Notes under the pieces: generated by a model
Told to the model about the DNA's origin: nothing
Databases searched by the model: none
Seen by the model: the letters and a program-made list of their open reading frames with translations, nothing else
Shown here: positions 9,001-14,312 of the stretch, in pieces
How the letters are laid out: every line of letters begins with the position of its first letter
Numbering within the stretch: the first letter of the stretch is position 1
DNA from: JBCCTX01 sp964652565
Lineage (GTDB): Bacteria; Bacteroidota; Bacteroidia; J057
Assembly: GCA_964652565.1 (NCBI GenBank)
Contig: CAZZEC010000134.1
Coordinates: forward strand, 1 to 16,772
Direction: 5' to 3'
Length of the DNA: 16,772 nucleotides
Translations under genes and position numbers: made by a program

Positions 9001-9296
9001 CGCGAACCGATAATAATTCTATTTGTCCCAGGTTCTGGCACAAATACCAAGGTACTATCAGCTATTAAGTTTGGATAAGCTTCTACCACTTCATAGCCAA
9101 TGACTTGACTGGGCGTTGAAGTGGGTAATGTACCGTTTAGAAATTGTCCAACTGGCTGTGGAGTATTTAAGCCAGGTTGTAAGTCGAGCAAAGGGACCGT
9201 AGCCAATACAAAAAAGAATGTACTTGCAATGACTGCAAGCAATGGCAAACTTTTCATTTTGGACCACGACTTTAAAGAATAAAGCTTGGCCTTCAT
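1..9296 (-). CDS. Giant exported dehydrogenase-cytochrome c-lectin mosaic protein (C-terminus beyond window)
   Basis: The frame is open for 3,098 codons from ATG at 9296 with no stop; the 3' end lies outside. Residues 1-16 are basic and about 17-35 hydrophobic, a signal peptide or anchor; Met14 (9257) is an alternative start. Residues about 80-516 match the glucose/sorbosone dehydrogenase propeller (GNLGMTFHPDF at 134-144, SHRGGG with His218, GNRNPH ending at His360, INFGWP ending at 401). Residues 517-866 resemble SO2930/HNE_0200-type dihaem cytochromes, with CIQCH (687-691), CSYCH (769-773) and possible Met ligands 731 and 836. PA14 spans about 868-990 and a SGLPVTY module about 1003-1090. 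Lectin-like domains lie at 1109-1312, 1552-1762, 1998-2210 and 2464-2671. SprB repeats lie at 1319-1551, 1767-1997 and 2385-2463. FN3 is at 2219-2311, an Ig-like module at 2312-2381, another at 2678-2759, and a split HYR-like domain at 2760-3025. Type IX secretion is likely, but its C-terminal sorting domain is not visible. Sugar oxidation with electron transfer to haem is inferred. Confidence 0.93.
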   Translation of the reverse strand, partial: MKAKLYSLKSWSKMKSLPLLAVIASTFFFVLATVPLLDLQPGLNTPQPVGQFLNGTLPTSTPSQVIGYEVVEAYPNLIADSTLVFVPEPGTNRIIIGSRNGLYEAFDNRSDVTTAEKKPFLDLRPRTTAVWDGGNLGMTFHPDFLTNPAKNFIYIWYCARVEGGGFPPSTGNINQDIDDDVFLRLSRFTVNPDGQGDLVADYNSELIMINVHLYNSSHRGGGMGWDDDGNLLVTIGEQFRGSSAQNITNTLQGGWIRIDVDERGGTFSHRPNRIAQIDPSYGAIQDDGLNGHYAGSEPASQADMADPVFLANPHKEFTGRGYYIPNDNPDWGALSALEGITLNDGDYFEEYGTIGNRNPHRMTQDMDNGRFWSGEVGAGQREEINVLEMDEVDDGINFGWPAKEGNNGSFPGNYVGIQKDPVTDFLRTEANAIIGGYVYRGTKLPSLVGKYICGGYSQKRIFSVSYEEDGNGHVTNVSREVIATFDPGSLITFGQDHAGEIYLCRQGNDTKIYKLQAIGSAEPAPPRLSQIDVFNTNTDGNFTGITDLTPKAGLIPYELNVPFWSDGAYKFRYLAVPNNEDGNGIHDKSDEKIVFSENGEWQFPVGAVLVKHFELPIDDTDPTKTERLETRFVVHGEDGKYYFITYKWLPDGSDAILLKTGLDSTFTVTTATGTRDQVWQYPSREECIQCHNEAAGNVLGANTRQLNKETDYSSIGGTTGNQIETYNNLDMFAGTPFQVTDIPSFLTLSPTAGSDPLEDRARSYLDANCSYCHRPGTGNRAVFDARYPTPLEFQNLIYGPLNVDLGDPTNRVIVPQDSLHSAVYIRMASNEDGIQMPPLARNVVDTVGTRLIRDWIQTLDPNFDAPCAGLQATYYNNVDLTGTPVLSNIEPTINYDWGTGQPYAQVNANNFSARFTGELLPPETGTYTFYATADDGVRLWVNGEQLVDAWVPQSPTTYTGTIDLVASQKVPITLEYYEAGGGAVIQLEWAYGSVTREVIPQTSLCVGEGTKITQSIDFPAIADVCSGDPDFALGATASSGLPVTYNIETGDQYINITDGTVSIDEASIIDNSLPLPATVTINALQAGDDTYNPAQAAQSFQIFDGNSTYNLITNGDASKDGCGDCYIITPDEGDAEGTAWSDFKLDLNQSFVLTLKVNLGGTDGGGGDGMTFALNDDPVGTSFLGSNGTPLAVDGMVPSFGVEFDTYESTGTFDPAEDHISFWANGDVTTPLQTPVQARASSANIENNIDYDVVISWDPSVNEMTVEFDGSLRDTYSGDIRSFFGSTPEAYFGFGAGTGGATNEHRVCIIDLQQGESILSLSTSAVDANCDQNDGEASVDVFGGTEPYTYQWDAAAGNQTTQTATDLTPGTYSVTVTDADENSETTSVTVGNIPGPTLAVSSTEASCGAADGTATVTPSANGGSTVFTYLWDVAAGNQTTQTATGLIAGTYSVDVTDGNGCIVSESVTVGELAPFTLSFETADATCGNADGSATVSALGAAAPISVLWEASAGDQTTETATDLAAGTYSVTVTDNNGCIATGSVTVGQTGCATLATVGTATADDDNCYTLTTETPINQAGAIWSEDLVSLDNGFKLTGEIYLGNGDASADNRDNADGMTFAFQADPEGTAAIGDIGTDMAVNGVTPSFGVEFDTYAGPGDDFDLPDDHIAFWSGGDVRNPLQTPVLASAVSANVEDGQFHTIVVEWNPELLEFTITFDGSLRDTYSGDIRDFFGGVTDVRWGFGAGTGGKVNLQQFCFTSLEISTSLLDLQMTSTDANCDQADGTATVSATGGTLPYTYLWSDGQTTASATGLIAGTYSVTVTDADDITSNKSVTINNIPGPSLVGSSTDASCGAEDGTATVVATANGGSETFTYDWDDPLDQTTATATGLAAGTYNVIVTDENGCEATETVVVNELAPFTLSFETTDATCGNADGSATVIPSVEVVEPYTVDWDAVTGTDDGVTASNLEDGTYNVTVTDANGCVATSSVTIIETGCVDLLTAVGDASSDGGDCYIITPDLEDQAGVLWSNLQIDLNQGFRLEAEINMGSSDAGADGMTFALQNDPRGQSAIAKNGGDFGISASTGAFTAVTPSFGIEFDGYNNGAGDVAVDHTAVWANGDVFTPIVGPVSLLPGDANAEDGVSRNVIIEWNPITQTIDMYFDGATEPTISYTGDIVTNFFSGNSSVYWGFAGGTGGLTNLQTVCILDFETIDFSDLIAPSTPDGLTQTGATTNCVDLSWNASTDNVGVAGYYVYQDQNPDEPVYTTTGNETVATICNLDPGTSYNFSVVAFDGAGNNSEQSNAVLATTEACLLTVETSVVEGCDVSEFVYTESGVTGEFSITVTDSDDNEVTDLTALAPGDYTYTANDDACTIADVPFTVVGLPKPELSISSSTDATCGNEDGSATVAVNGTSTYSYLWNDTEAQTTAEATGLEPGPYTVTVTDDVNGCSSTIDVIISETGCGFVIQGSATDDGGDCYTLTQAADNLAGAIWAQSELIDLSKNFVLTADLFFGNDVSANNQGNADGITFALQNDPLGTSAIGGYGGSMAISAINGSDAVSPSFGVKFDTYPNTGEPSDDFVAAWGDADPYTAISSSEGLGNIEDNAFHTVIISWNAVTKTITVNFNGNDVLSYTQDIVTDFFSGTTQVNWGFGAGTGGANNLQQVCFTSLVQEDAVCPTVAAPVSNGDVEFCGGTAQISATVGTGESINWYDAPTGGNLLASESLSYNPTTTGTYYAEAVVTATNCVSDTRTAIAVTADETPPVAVCNDLTIYLDENGQGEIPTTGITSVGDVVGNLPFQGTASSAIPPTSDCDCPSGYVAVGYEGRIGAILDQFNLICKELLPDGTLGATTVATCTNGVSDGGTPDGPYLLTGDQALVGVSITSATFSAGTIKAVEGLGKTIADIAQGSDNTTGITSAGVLTGTGTTTTSSTEYAPDGSVIVGMTVYSDDADFASGVEFRYAPIDQVLNIDGGSSDNCGILSVVPSQTSFDRSHVGENTVTVTVTDLNNNTDECISIVTVIDTFSTCETIEVADLATICQGETYTFGTQELTTGGEYVETFTSVDGCDSVVTLTLTVNPLPVITQIGEAVCAEDNL
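405..931 (-). other. Insert domain inside a HYR-like module
   Basis: A HYR-like module starts at residue 2760 with ETPPVAVCNDLTIYLDENG and resumes at about 2969 with NIDGGSSDNCGI, then finishes with NTVTVTVTD by about 3025. In ordinary modules of this type these two halves are almost adjacent. Here about 180 residues (roughly 2789-2968) intervene. The insert begins near CDCPSGYVAVGYEGRIG, has four cysteines in its first half, and is rich in Gly and Thr. I do not recognise its family with confidence; the CPSGYVAVGY and DQFNLIC strands recall jacalin-like or VMO-like beta-prism repeats. Boundaries are approximate. Confidence 0.6.
1284..1907 (-). repeat. Lectin-like domain 4 with altered metal-site residues
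   Basis: Residues about 2464-2671 keep the lectin scaffold (GDCYTLT, GITFALQNDP, VNWGFGAGTGG). The signature reads VKFDTY and DDF: Lys2567 replaces the usual Glu and Phe2581 replaces the usual His. In legume-type lectins those two positions coordinate Mn. This copy may therefore have lost metal binding and be structural, or may bind its ligand differently. Confidence 0.75.
1908..2144 (-). repeat. Single SprB repeat
   Basis: Residues about 2385-2463 form one SprB module (SSTDATCGNEDGSATV start, then QTTAEATGL, GPYTVTVTD and NGC), sitting between an Ig-like module (2312-2381) and lectin-like domain 4. It ends in the same ETGC/QTGC junction that precedes lectin domains 2 and 3. Confidence 0.8.
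2667..3305 (-). repeat. Lectin-like domain 3 of the giant protein
   Basis: Residues about 1998-2210 form a more divergent lectin-like copy. The metal-site signature is IEFDGYNN with DHT; Glu2098, Asp2100, Tyr2102 and His2113 are present. The GSLRDTYSGDI stretch of copies 1 and 2 is replaced by GATEPTISYTGDI. It is followed by a fibronectin type III domain (2219-2311) with PDGL, VDLSW and TSYNFSVVAFD strands, instead of a SprB array. Confidence 0.75.
3306..3998 (-). repeat. SprB repeat array 2 (three copies)
   Basis: Residues about 1767-1997 contain three further SprB modules with the same order of motifs as array 1: NNIPGP linker between copies 1 and 2, and NELAPFTLSFET linker between copies 2 and 3. 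Array 1 uses the near-identical linkers GNIPGP and GELAPFTLSFET at the same places. The two arrays therefore arose as copies of one lectin plus three-SprB unit. Confidence 0.85.
4011..4643 (-). repeat. Lectin-like domain 2 of the giant protein
   Basis: Residues about 1552-1762 are the closest relative of lectin domain 1 in the window. Both carry the peptide GSLRDTYSGDIR, and their DNA is identical over 27 bases (4122-4148 and 5469-5495). The proposed metal ligands Glu1651, Asp1653, Tyr1655 and His1668 are kept. The strong DNA identity suggests a fairly recent duplication of a lectin plus SprB block. Confidence 0.8.
4644..5342 (-). repeat. SprB repeat array 1 (three copies)
   Basis: Residues about 1319-1551 hold three tandem SprB-type modules. 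Each has a Cys near its start, as in DANCDQNDGEA or EASCGAADGTA, then a YLW or LLW-like strand, QTT-TAT-L, GTYSVTVTD, and in copies 2 and 3 NGC. These modules are typical of large Bacteroidota surface adhesins and gliding proteins. Part of the DNA recurs exactly, for example 20 bases at 4979-4998 and 5216-5235, which shows duplication within the gene. Confidence 0.85.
5361..5972 (-). repeat. Lectin-like domain 1 of the giant protein
   Basis: Residues about 1109-1312 resemble bacterial L-type (legume-lectin-like) domains. The module has a GDCYIITP start, a GMTFALNDDP strand, the metal-site signature VEFDTY followed by DP and DHI, and a YFGFGAGTGG ending. By analogy with legume lectins, Glu1203, Asp1205, Tyr1207, Asp1214 and His1219 would form the Mn/Ca site. 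It follows PA14 and the SGLPVTY module and precedes three SprB repeats. The ligand is probably carbohydrate, but specificity cannot be read from sequence. Confidence 0.8.
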
Positions 9297-9442
9297 GGTA
9301 AAAGTGATTAAGAGTAACTAAGTGATATAATTAAAATTGTTAAATATTATGTACTAAGGAATTACACAAGAGCAGAGGTTAATAAAATATGATTTCAATA
9401 TTAAAAAATAATAAAGAAAAATTTACTTACGCCACAAAATGA

Positions 9443-9450
9443 CAAAAATA
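9443..9450 (-). promoter_or_regulatory. Possible Bacteroidota -7 promoter box for the giant gene
   Basis: Read on the minus strand this is TATTTTTG, a full match to the Bacteroidota -7 consensus TAnnTTTG. It lies about 150 bases upstream of the ATG at 9296. No TTTG was found at the expected -33 spacing, so support is weak. No Shine-Dalgarno sequence precedes the start, as is usual in this phylum. Confidence 0.25.
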
Positions 9451-10357
9451 AGACACAAAGAGACGCGAGCTATCTGAGAGCTGTGGGATCAGACAGTAGC
9501 AATGATGTTAAATACATAGTTGTAAGAAAATACGTTAGATTTATTAATCAAAATCGTAATTTCTACTCTATGCAATAATAGACAACAGGATCAATAAATA
9601 CAAAAAAATGTAACATATTTTTTTTATTCAATAGGAAATTATGAAAAATATCGAACTACTTCCATCTATATAAACCCGCTAGATGTCGACTTATTAGACC
9701 CCAAAACCCTCCACACGCAACCTAATAAATTAATTATACAATTTTTATTCGTATTAAATGCGTGACTGTCAACTATTTATATATATTTATAATTATATTA
9801 TATACATATAATTAATAACCATTAACAAATAATACTTAATAATTATTATACTCAATCAATAAATTGTGATTCATTCCAATATACCCAATATAAAGATTGG
9901 TTAAGAAAGCCCATTTAAATGGGTAATTTGTTTAAGATTAAACATAAAAAATTACACGAAATGTAGATTTACATATTAATTGCAGAGAAATCTTACAACT
10001 ATTCAATTGCAAACTGTGATGTTAGATTTAACTCGGAATGTAAATCAATTATAGAAATTAGTTCATTCAGTAAGTGGGTAAATGGCAAATACGAAACAGA
10101 CTCTCCTGTTTATTGTAAGTTTATTAGGAAACATGCATATCATTTTTGTCTGTTCATCATTCTATTCTGACTATACATGTAATATTATTTATTAAAACGT
10201 AATTAATTTCCGTAAATAGATCATGATTATCATGGTAAAAATGTTCAACCATGTTGACATCTTATACAACAAAAGATACTTCATCACTTTGTTGGTAATG
10301 CTTTACACAATGATATATGCACAAACAATATCTAAGACGCCTCTCCAATAGACACCT

Positions 10358-10420
10358 ATATCAGATAGTAAATTTTGTAATACCATGCAGCTACTAAATA
10401 TGAAAATTACTATCTAATAT
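10358..10420. repeat. Imperfect inverted repeat in the spacer
   Basis: Arms at 10358-10376 and 10403-10420 pair over about 18 positions with one mismatch and one bulged base, around a 26-base loop. There is no T-tract directly after it, so it is not an obvious terminator. It could form a structured RNA or be the remnant of a small mobile element; no flanking duplication was seen. Confidence 0.45.
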
Positions 10421-11048
10421 GTACCTATACGTTAAAAAAAATGAATGATGTACTTAGAAACCCCAATATTAAAGATAATCTTTGATAAAACCCGATATTA
10501 CTATTCTTCAGAAAGAATCATTACGTATTTAAGTTATTCCATTTATCTCCATTTTTTTACCATTGAGATATCAATAGCTTGACTTTATCGAATGATGCAT
10601 GTTAACTTTTGCTAAATTTAGTCAATATCTATATATTGCAATTGTAAATTATGAAACAAGTTATATGATGATATAAGAAACTCCAAAGCTTAGTTTTTTT
10701 TACATATTCAAAATCAACTATTTATAATTTATAGACTATTTCGGAGTATGTTAAAAACTTTATAATTAAGTGTCTATTTTAATAATATTTCATTTAAATT
10801 TGTCATGTGATATTTATATACTATTAAAATCACTGGTTCTCTAAAAATTATTTAGTTTTAATATCTGCCACTCATAATAACTACTCCTAATACTACTTGC
10901 TCTTATATTTAGAAAATATAGTAAACTGTAATTATTAAGCCTTAAATAATTTGCATAACCTTAGTACAGTTCTGATTACATTCTTTCTATAGGAAACCTT
11001 AGTATCATTATTTAATTGTTCTTTTCAACGCATACACTTACAATATAG

Positions 11049-11089
11049 CCAGGGATCAAAGATGCATCTTTTGTATGGATGTGTCCTGG
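11049..11089 (+). promoter_or_regulatory. Nested hairpin upstream of the sugar transferase gene
   Basis: CCAGG at 11049-11053 pairs with CCTGG at 11085-11089. Inside lies the perfect 14-base palindrome AAAGATGCATCTTT at 11058-11071. The structure ends 65 bases before the ATG at 11155, so it would lie in the leader if transcription starts upstream. It may be a regulatory leader structure or a protein-binding palindrome; neither role is shown. Confidence 0.3.
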
Positions 11090-11154
11090 TAATAATGTAC
11101 AACAATGTTATCTAATATTTATTTTTAATTAGCTAACGTCCAACTGCACGACTC

Positions 11155-12558
11155 ATGAAAGTTAAAAAACAGGGAATTCTATTTTCCTACTTCCTTGCGG
11201 AAATACTACTTATTAATTTATCGTTTTTCACAATTTCTTTTTATAAGTATAGTGTCATACTTAGAACAGATTACCTATTTCTACTCACAATTTTCAACGT
11301 AAGCTGGATTTCAATAGTTTTTCTCAACGGACCTCAAAATCTCTATACTAAATTTAAATTCACAACGAGGTTAAAAAACCATATCCTTAATACATTCTTA
11401 TTGTTAGGGATTGTATCCCCCCTCATACTTTTATTCAATAATGATGAATACTCCCGTACTATGATATTTGGTACAACCTTGATGTTTTCTTTATTGAGTT
11501 TTGTTTACTTTATCATTATGTCTTCCTTATCTGGTTTTTTTAACTACACCAAACGAGGGTCTAAATTGTTGATACTGGGCGCAGAAGAAAAAGGAAAAGA
11601 AATACTGAATTTTACTAAGAAAAACAGGCACCTCGGATATGAGGTTATCGGTTTTCTTGACGACACTCAAACCATTACGAATGATATAGCTAATGGCAAT
11701 GGAAAAAGTGTAAATGTACTAGGTAAAATAAAGGATCTGGAACAGATTATAGCAAAGACGCCTATAGACGAAATTGTGATTACTATGCCTACATACAGGC
11801 AACAGGAAATAAAATATGCCATTGAGACTGCTGACTTTAATGGAATTCGCGTTAATGTAGTTCCTGATTTCGTCAATGACTTTGGCAAAGCCAATAAAGC
11901 CTATAATTATGACAATCTATCTGTCATAGAAACGCGACAAGTACCTTTGGACCTGTTCCATTATTACTCTATCAAAAGGATATTTGACATACTATTCGCA
12001 TTGTCCGTACTGATTCTCTTATTACCTGTACTTCTTACTATAGCGATATTGATCAAACTTGATTCCAAAGGGCCTGTATTTTACAAGCCTGTGCGGAAAG
12101 GTATGGGAGGAAAGGAATTTACCTGTTTCAAATTCAGGTCTATGTATACTAATATGAGTGATGATCCAAGAAACGGTAGTCGTTCAACCCAGAAAGATGA
12201 TCCCAGAATAACTCGTGTTGGTAAATGGATGCGTAAAAAGGATATAGATGAATTACCTCAATTCATTAATGTACTATTAGGTGATATGAGCGTAGTAGGT
12301 CCCAGGCCCCACCGTGTCAACTTAAATACTTCTCTACAGCATGATGTTGAAAAATACATGTTCAGGCATTATGTGAAGCCTGGAATTACAGGATGGGCAC
12401 AAGTAAATGGATGGCGTGGTCCCACAACTACTCATGAACAAAAACAAGAACGTGTAAAACACGATTTAGCCTATATAGAAAATTGGTCTTTTTGGCTGGA
12501 TATCAGAATCATTTATCTGACAGTATTTGGAAGAAAGACTCGAATTAATGCTTTTTAA
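11155..12558 (+). CDS. Polyprenyl-phosphate sugar-1-phosphate transferase (WcaJ-like), exopolysaccharide initiation
   Basis: This 467-residue inner-membrane enzyme moves a sugar-1-phosphate from a nucleotide sugar to undecaprenyl phosphate, the first step in building a polysaccharide repeat. Hydrophobic segments lie at about 8-30, 39-58, 77-94 and 103-125. A Rossmann-like CoA-binding-type domain follows, at about 136-260 (KLLILGAEEKGKEI, then VIGFLDD). The catalytic sugar transferase domain begins with a membrane hairpin at about 275-300. It continues with FKFRSMY (325-331), DELPQF (365-370, the Asp-Glu dyad), VGPRPH (381-386) and KPGITGWAQVNGWRG (408-422). The length and order are typical of the full WcaJ/CpsE family. 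ATG at 11155 has no Shine-Dalgarno. cysC follows after 91 bases on the same strand. The sugar cannot be predicted, and no glycosyltransferases are nearby in the window. Confidence 0.93.
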   Translation: MKVKKQGILFSYFLAEILLINLSFFTISFYKYSVILRTDYLFLLTIFNVSWISIVFLNGPQNLYTKFKFTTRLKNHILNTFLLLGIVSPLILLFNNDEYSRTMIFGTTLMFSLLSFVYFIIMSSLSGFFNYTKRGSKLLILGAEEKGKEILNFTKKNRHLGYEVIGFLDDTQTITNDIANGNGKSVNVLGKIKDLEQIIAKTPIDEIVITMPTYRQQEIKYAIETADFNGIRVNVVPDFVNDFGKANKAYNYDNLSVIETRQVPLDLFHYYSIKRIFDILFALSVLILLLPVLLTIAILIKLDSKGPVFYKPVRKGMGGKEFTCFKFRSMYTNMSDDPRNGSRSTQKDDPRITRVGKWMRKKDIDELPQFINVLLGDMSVVGPRPHRVNLNTSLQHDVEKYMFRHYVKPGITGWAQVNGWRGPTTTHEQKQERVKHDLAYIENWSFWLDIRIIYLTVFGRKTRINAF

Positions 12559-12649
12559 CTCCACCTACACAAAGGAAATTATTAAAGTACGACATGGAAA
12601 TATTCTTCCAATTTGGCAGGGTAAGTCAATAATATTAATATTGTAGAAA

Positions 12650-13249
12650 ATGGAAAATATACATCCCATATTCGATACAATCCTTGCCAGAGCAGATAAA
12701 GAAATTTTACTCAAACAACATGCTAAAGTTGTATGGCTAACAGGGCTGTCAGGGTCTGGAAAGAGTACGGTTGCCCGGGCGGTAGAAAAGGAACTTCACA
12801 ATAGAGGGTATATTACCAAACTGCTTGATGGTGATAATATTAGAACAGGTCTTGGAAACAACTTAACCTTTAGTGAAGAAGACAGAAAGGAGAATATTCG
12901 CAGAATCTCCGAAGTAGCCAAATTATTCCTTGATGGAGGAATAATTTGCCTATGCTCTTTTGTAAGTCCACTTACTTCTATCAGAGAAATGGCCAAAGAA
13001 ATTATCGGCCAAGAAGACTTTCTGGAAGTTTTTGTGAATGCCTCACTAGAAACCTGTGAACAAAGAGATGTAAAAGGGCTATATAAAAAGGCTCGAGATG
13101 GTAAAATAACAAATTTCACAGGTATTGACGCACCTTATGAACCACCTACTCAACCATTTGTAGAATTACGTACCGATCTTAAAGATCTGGAAACGTGTAC
13201 TCAAGAACTCATGACTACTATACTCCCTATTATTCAATTCAAGGGGTAA
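12650..13249 (+). CDS. cysC: Adenylyl-sulfate kinase
   Basis: This 199-residue cytoplasmic enzyme phosphorylates APS with ATP to give PAPS, the universal sulfate donor. The P-loop is GLSGSGKST (32-40). The APS-binding stretch DGDNIRTGL (60-68) follows, then FVSP (104-107) with Ser106 at the position of the phospho-serine of the E. coli enzyme, GLYKKARDG (143-151) and FTGIDAPYEPP (156-166). It is a stand-alone kinase, not fused to CysN. It starts 91 bases after the sugar transferase and its stop is followed by an 85-base gap to the ATG of cysD, so co-transcription is likely. No Shine-Dalgarno is visible before ATG 12650. Confidence 0.96.
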   Translation: MENIHPIFDTILARADKEILLKQHAKVVWLTGLSGSGKSTVARAVEKELHNRGYITKLLDGDNIRTGLGNNLTFSEEDRKENIRRISEVAKLFLDGGIICLCSFVSPLTSIREMAKEIIGQEDFLEVFVNASLETCEQRDVKGLYKKARDGKITNFTGIDAPYEPPTQPFVELRTDLKDLETCTQELMTTILPIIQFKG

Positions 13250-13334
13250 ATTGAACCATTTAGCTCGCTCAAACTTACATTTATTAAACATTTTTTGTTA
13301 CTTTTCAAAAATATTTTTTAGTAACCATTTGAAT

Positions 13335-14237
13335 ATGGATTATAGATTAAGTCATCTCAAACAACTTGAATCTGAATCAATGTTTATCATCCGCGAAGCA
13401 GCTGCTCAATTTGAGCGTCCTGTTTTGTTATTTTCAGGAGGTAAAGATTCGATCACAGTAGCTCACCTTGCCAGAAAGGCCTTTCATCCTGCTAGATTGC
13501 CCTTACCACTTATGCATATTGATACTGGTCATAATTTTGATGAAACAATTCAATTTAGAGATCGCTTCATCAATGATATGGGGGCTGAGCTCATTATTGG
13601 CTCAGTACAAGAATCTATTGATAAAGGTCTGGCACAGGAAGAGAAAGGCCCTAACCCTAGCCGCAATGCGATCCAAAGTGTTACTTTATTAGATATGATC
13701 GAACGTCATAAGTTTGATGCATGTCTGGGAGGAGCTAGAAGAGATGAAGAAAAAGCTCGTGCTAAAGAACGTTTCTTTTCTCATAGAGACGAATTTGGCC
13801 AATGGGACCCCAAGAATCAACGACCTGAGTTATGGGACCTGTTTAATGGTTACCTTCGTCCCAATGAAAATTTTCGCGTATTCCCTATCAGTAACTGGAC
13901 TGAACTGGATGTGTGGATGTATCTCAAATCTGAAAATATTGATTTACCCAGTCTTTACTTTGCACACAAGCGTAAAGTTGTACAAAGAGATGGAGTATTT
14001 CTCGCTGATACTCCCTTTATCTCTTTGATGAATGGAGAGGCGTATGAGGAGAGAGAAGTACGATTTAGAACCATCGGAGATGCAACATGTACGGGCGCAG
14101 TATTATCGACTGCTAAGACTATCGACGATATCATAGAAGAAATTGCGGCTACACGTACAACGGAACGTGGAGCAAGGGCTGATGACAAGCGATCCGATAG
14201 CGCTATGGAAGATCGTAAAAAGCAAGGCTATTTCTAA
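13335..14237 (+). CDS. cysD: Sulfate adenylyltransferase small subunit
   Basis: With CysN this catalytic subunit makes APS and pyrophosphate from sulfate and ATP. The 300-residue protein begins MDYRLSHLKQLE, as in the family, and matches the usual length of about 300. It carries the PP-loop SGGKDS (34-39), HIDTGHNFDET, GGARRDEEKARAKER, FGQWDPKNQRPELW and PISNWTELDVW, all family hallmarks. The frame is open back to a TTG at 13251, but those 28 extra residues are unlike CysD and overlap an AT-rich spacer containing a GTTACT/AGTAAC stem, so I chose the ATG at 13335. It is followed after 75 bases by cysN. Confidence 0.96.
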   Translation: MDYRLSHLKQLESESMFIIREAAAQFERPVLLFSGGKDSITVAHLARKAFHPARLPLPLMHIDTGHNFDETIQFRDRFINDMGAELIIGSVQESIDKGLAQEEKGPNPSRNAIQSVTLLDMIERHKFDACLGGARRDEEKARAKERFFSHRDEFGQWDPKNQRPELWDLFNGYLRPNENFRVFPISNWTELDVWMYLKSENIDLPSLYFAHKRKVVQRDGVFLADTPFISLMNGEAYEEREVRFRTIGDATCTGAVLSTAKTIDDIIEEIAATRTTERGARADDKRSDSAMEDRKKQGYF

Positions 14238-14312
14238 TTTGCCTACCCTATACACATCTTATTATCTAAGACTTTTTTTACCCATTTTCAGAAATTAAAA
14301 ATTATTCAATAC

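Larger units (their letters stand above)
9297..11154. other. Long AT-rich intergenic spacer
   Basis: This 1,858-base stretch separates the divergent giant gene and the sugar transferase gene. It is far richer in A and T than either neighbour, with many stop codons in all frames. I saw no tRNA, rRNA, CRISPR or convincing protein gene. It contains a perfect 14-bp palindrome at 9910-9923, a long imperfect inverted repeat at 10358-10420, a 7-bp stem at 9691-9697/9722-9728, and a hairpin at 11049-11089. A 37-codon frame at 10082-10195 (plus) is possible but unsupported. Confidence 0.7.

Noticed and set aside
10254..10280. TTGACA with a GATACT-like box, as a sigma-70 type promoter
   Set aside because: The spacing is about 15 bases, the -10 match is poor, and Bacteroidota promoters use a different consensus; it is also about 900 bases from the nearest gene.
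13251..13334. Upstream TTG start that would add 28 residues to CysD
   Set aside because: The added residues do not resemble any CysD N-terminus, the segment is AT-rich and contains a stem-loop, and the ATG at 13335 gives the usual family length and start.
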